In this document: one piece after another, positions 62,501 to 64,000 of the stretch | Layout: each line of letters starts with the position of its first letter | Numbering within the stretch: position 1 is the first letter of the stretch | Source of the DNA: Panulirus ornatus | Taxonomy: Eukaryota > Arthropoda > Malacostraca > Decapoda > Palinuridae | Length of the DNA: 64,000 bases | Assembly (NCBI RefSeq): GCF_036320965.1 | Contig: NC_092234.1 | Coordinates: 43,635,532 to 43,699,531 of the forward strand | Reading direction: 5' to 3' | Notes under the pieces: generated by a model | Databases searched by the model: none | Told to the model about the DNA's origin: nothing | Seen by the model: only the letters and a program-made list of their open reading frames with translations | Position numbers and translations under genes: made by a program

Positions 62501-63751
62501 AATACGTGGTGTGAGGAAGGCTGAGGACAATACCTGGTGTGAGGAAGGCTGAGGACAATACGTGGTGTGAGGAAGACTGAGGATAATACGTGGTGTGAGG
62601 AAGGCTGAGGATAATACGTGGTGTGAGGAGGGCAGAGGACAATACGTGGTGTGAGGATGGTTGAGGACAAGACGTGGTGTGAGGAAGGCTGAGGACAATA
62701 CGTGGTGTGAGGAAGGCTGAGGATAATACGTGGTGTGAGGAGGGCAGAGGACAATACGTGGTGTGAGGAAGGCTGAGGATAATACGTGGTGTGAGGAGGG
62801 CAGAGGACAATACGTGGTGTGAGGAAGGCTGAGGACAATACCTGGTGTGAGGAAGGCTGAGGACAATACGTGGTGTGAGGAAGACTGAGGATAATACGTG
62901 GTGTGAGGAAGGCTGAGGATAATACGTGGTGTGAGGAGGGCAGAGGACAATACGTGGTGTGAGGATGGTTGAGGACAATACGTGGTGTGAGGAAGGCTGA
63001 GGACAATACGTGGTGTGAGGAAGGCTGAGGACAATACGTGGTGTGAGGAAGGCTGAGGACAATACGTGGTGTGAGGATGGCTGAGGACAATACGTGGTGT
63101 GAGGAAGACTGAGGACAGTACGTGGTGTGAGGAAGGCTGAGGACAATACGTGGTGTGAGGAAGGCTGAGGACAATGCGTGGTGTGAGGAAGGCTGAGGAC
63201 AATACGTGGTGTGAGGAAGGCTGAGGACAATACGTGGTGTGAGGAAGGCTGAGGACAATACGTGCTGTGAGGAAGGCTGAGGACAATACGTGGTGTGAGG
63301 AAGGCTGAGGACAATACGTGGTGTGAGGAGGGCAGAGGACAATACGTGGTGTGAGGAAGGCTGAGGACAATACGTGGTGTGAGGAAGGCTGAGGACAATA
63401 CGTGGTGTGAGGAAGGTTGAGGACAATATGTGGTGTGAGGAGGGCAGAGGACAATACGTGGTGTGAGGAAGGCTGAGGACAATGCGTGGTGTGAGGAGGG
63501 CAGAGGACAATACGTGGTGTGAGGAGGGCAGAGGACAATACGTGGTGTGAGGAAGGCTGAGGACAATACGTGGTGTGAGGAAGGCTGAGGACAATACGTG
63601 GTGTGAGGAGGGCAGAGGACAATACGTGGTGTGAGGAAGGCTGAGGACAATACGTGGTGTGAGGAAGGTTGAGGACAATATGTGGTGTGAGGAGGGCAGA
63701 GGACAATACGTGGTGTGAGGAAGGCTGAGGACAACACATTGTGTGAGGAAG
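59523..63751. repeat. 28-bp satellite array, about 151 units, derived from RTE sequence
   Basis: The common unit carries GCTGAGGACAATACGTGGTG then TGAGGAAG. Variants include GACAAT/GATAAT/GAAAAT and AAGGCT/AAGACT/AGGGCAG/ATGGTTG, often in blocks. A 308-bp (11-unit) segment around 62531 recurs around 62839. Minus-strand frames are open in all three phases because no unit has a minus-strand stop. The unit aligns with the RTE ORF segment encoding CLRTMCGVRW: 22 of 28 bases match copy 2, and the ATACGTGGTGTGAGG core matches the diverged RTE fragment at 32213 exactly. Confidence 0.95.
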
Positions 63752-64000
63752 GCTGGCTATGCCGGGGATGACAGGGTAAGGAAAGAGGAGCAGACGTAAC
63801 CCCGAGTGTGGGTGAAGTGGTTTGGACTTATGGAGAGGACGAGTGAGGAGAGGCTTATTAAAAAGGAGGATGTGCGTGTCAGAGGTGGATGGAATAAGGA
63901 GTTTGGGGGTGATATAATACGATGGGGTGAAAGACGCTTCTAGTGATCGGGGCACTGAACATTCAAGATGGGGTAAGGGATGAATGGGATAGAAGAAAAC
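63752..64000 (+). pseudogene. Diverged RTE fragment downstream of the 28-bp array
   Basis: GTGAAGTGGTTTGGACTTAT, GGAGAGGACGAGTGAGGAGA and GTGATCGGGGCACTGAACAT align in order with copy 2 from about 14850 to 15040 (LKWFGHMERMSEERL to the terminal region). Several indels break the frame. It continues past the window edge. Confidence 0.75.

Noticed and set aside
59523..63751. CRISPR-like direct repeats of 28 bp.
   Set aside because: No spacers between units; a continuous satellite in a eukaryotic genome.
59365..63955. Three overlapping minus-strand open frames of about 1345-1513 codons (Ser-His-Pro-Leu rich).
   Set aside because: They cover the 28-bp array. The unit has no stop on the minus strand and its length is not a multiple of three, so every frame is open; not genes.

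Overview
The window reads as a repeat-saturated eukaryotic genome, most likely a decapod or other malacostracan crustacean. The basis is very long TA/GA/CA microsatellites, several arthropod-type non-LTR retrotransposon lineages, a Penelope-like remnant and one clearly spliced gene. Nothing bacterial or viral is visible. The species cannot be named from sequence alone.

Region 1 (1-18.7 kb) is a nested pile of retroelements. An RTE-type LINE is present as one nearly full-length broken copy (about 2.22-5.22 kb) and 5'-truncated copies at 13.60, 14.12 and 16.62 kb. Each is followed by a recurring 3' tail ('module A', types A1 and A2). A second recurring unit of about 215-245 bp ('module B') occurs five times and shares its last ~50 bp with module A, as expected of a non-autonomous partner. 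Remnants of a Jockey-like element, a Penelope-like element and a CR1/Jockey-like element lie between them. A ~325-bp foldback element lies at 15.87 kb.

Region 2 (18.7-40.8 kb) is mostly AT-rich sequence without recognisable genes. It holds a decayed Jockey-like element (26.96-29.5 kb), diverged RTE pieces (31.5-32.5 kb), and three decayed copies of one Jockey-like family, two of them head to head around 36.15 kb.

Region 3 (40.86-50.02 kb, minus strand) holds the only host gene recognised with confidence: four 3'-terminal exons of a CAP-superfamily (GAPR-1/GLIPR2-like) protein. All internal junctions are phase 1 with good GT-AG sites. The CAP fold ends in the third of these exons and a disordered extension of about 300 residues follows. 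The last intron (5.5 kb) is almost entirely tandem repeat, mainly a trimeric higher-order satellite (41.88-46.89 kb).

Region 4 (50-64 kb) is GC-richer and is a mosaic of at least eight unrelated minisatellites, plus a tRNA-derived SINE. It ends in a ~37-copy 41-bp array and a ~151-copy 28-bp array. The 28-bp array appears to be an in-place amplification of a piece of the RTE reverse-transcriptase reading frame: RTE sequence resumes on its right side and probably borders its left. The very long open frames across both arrays are artefacts of stop-free repeat units.
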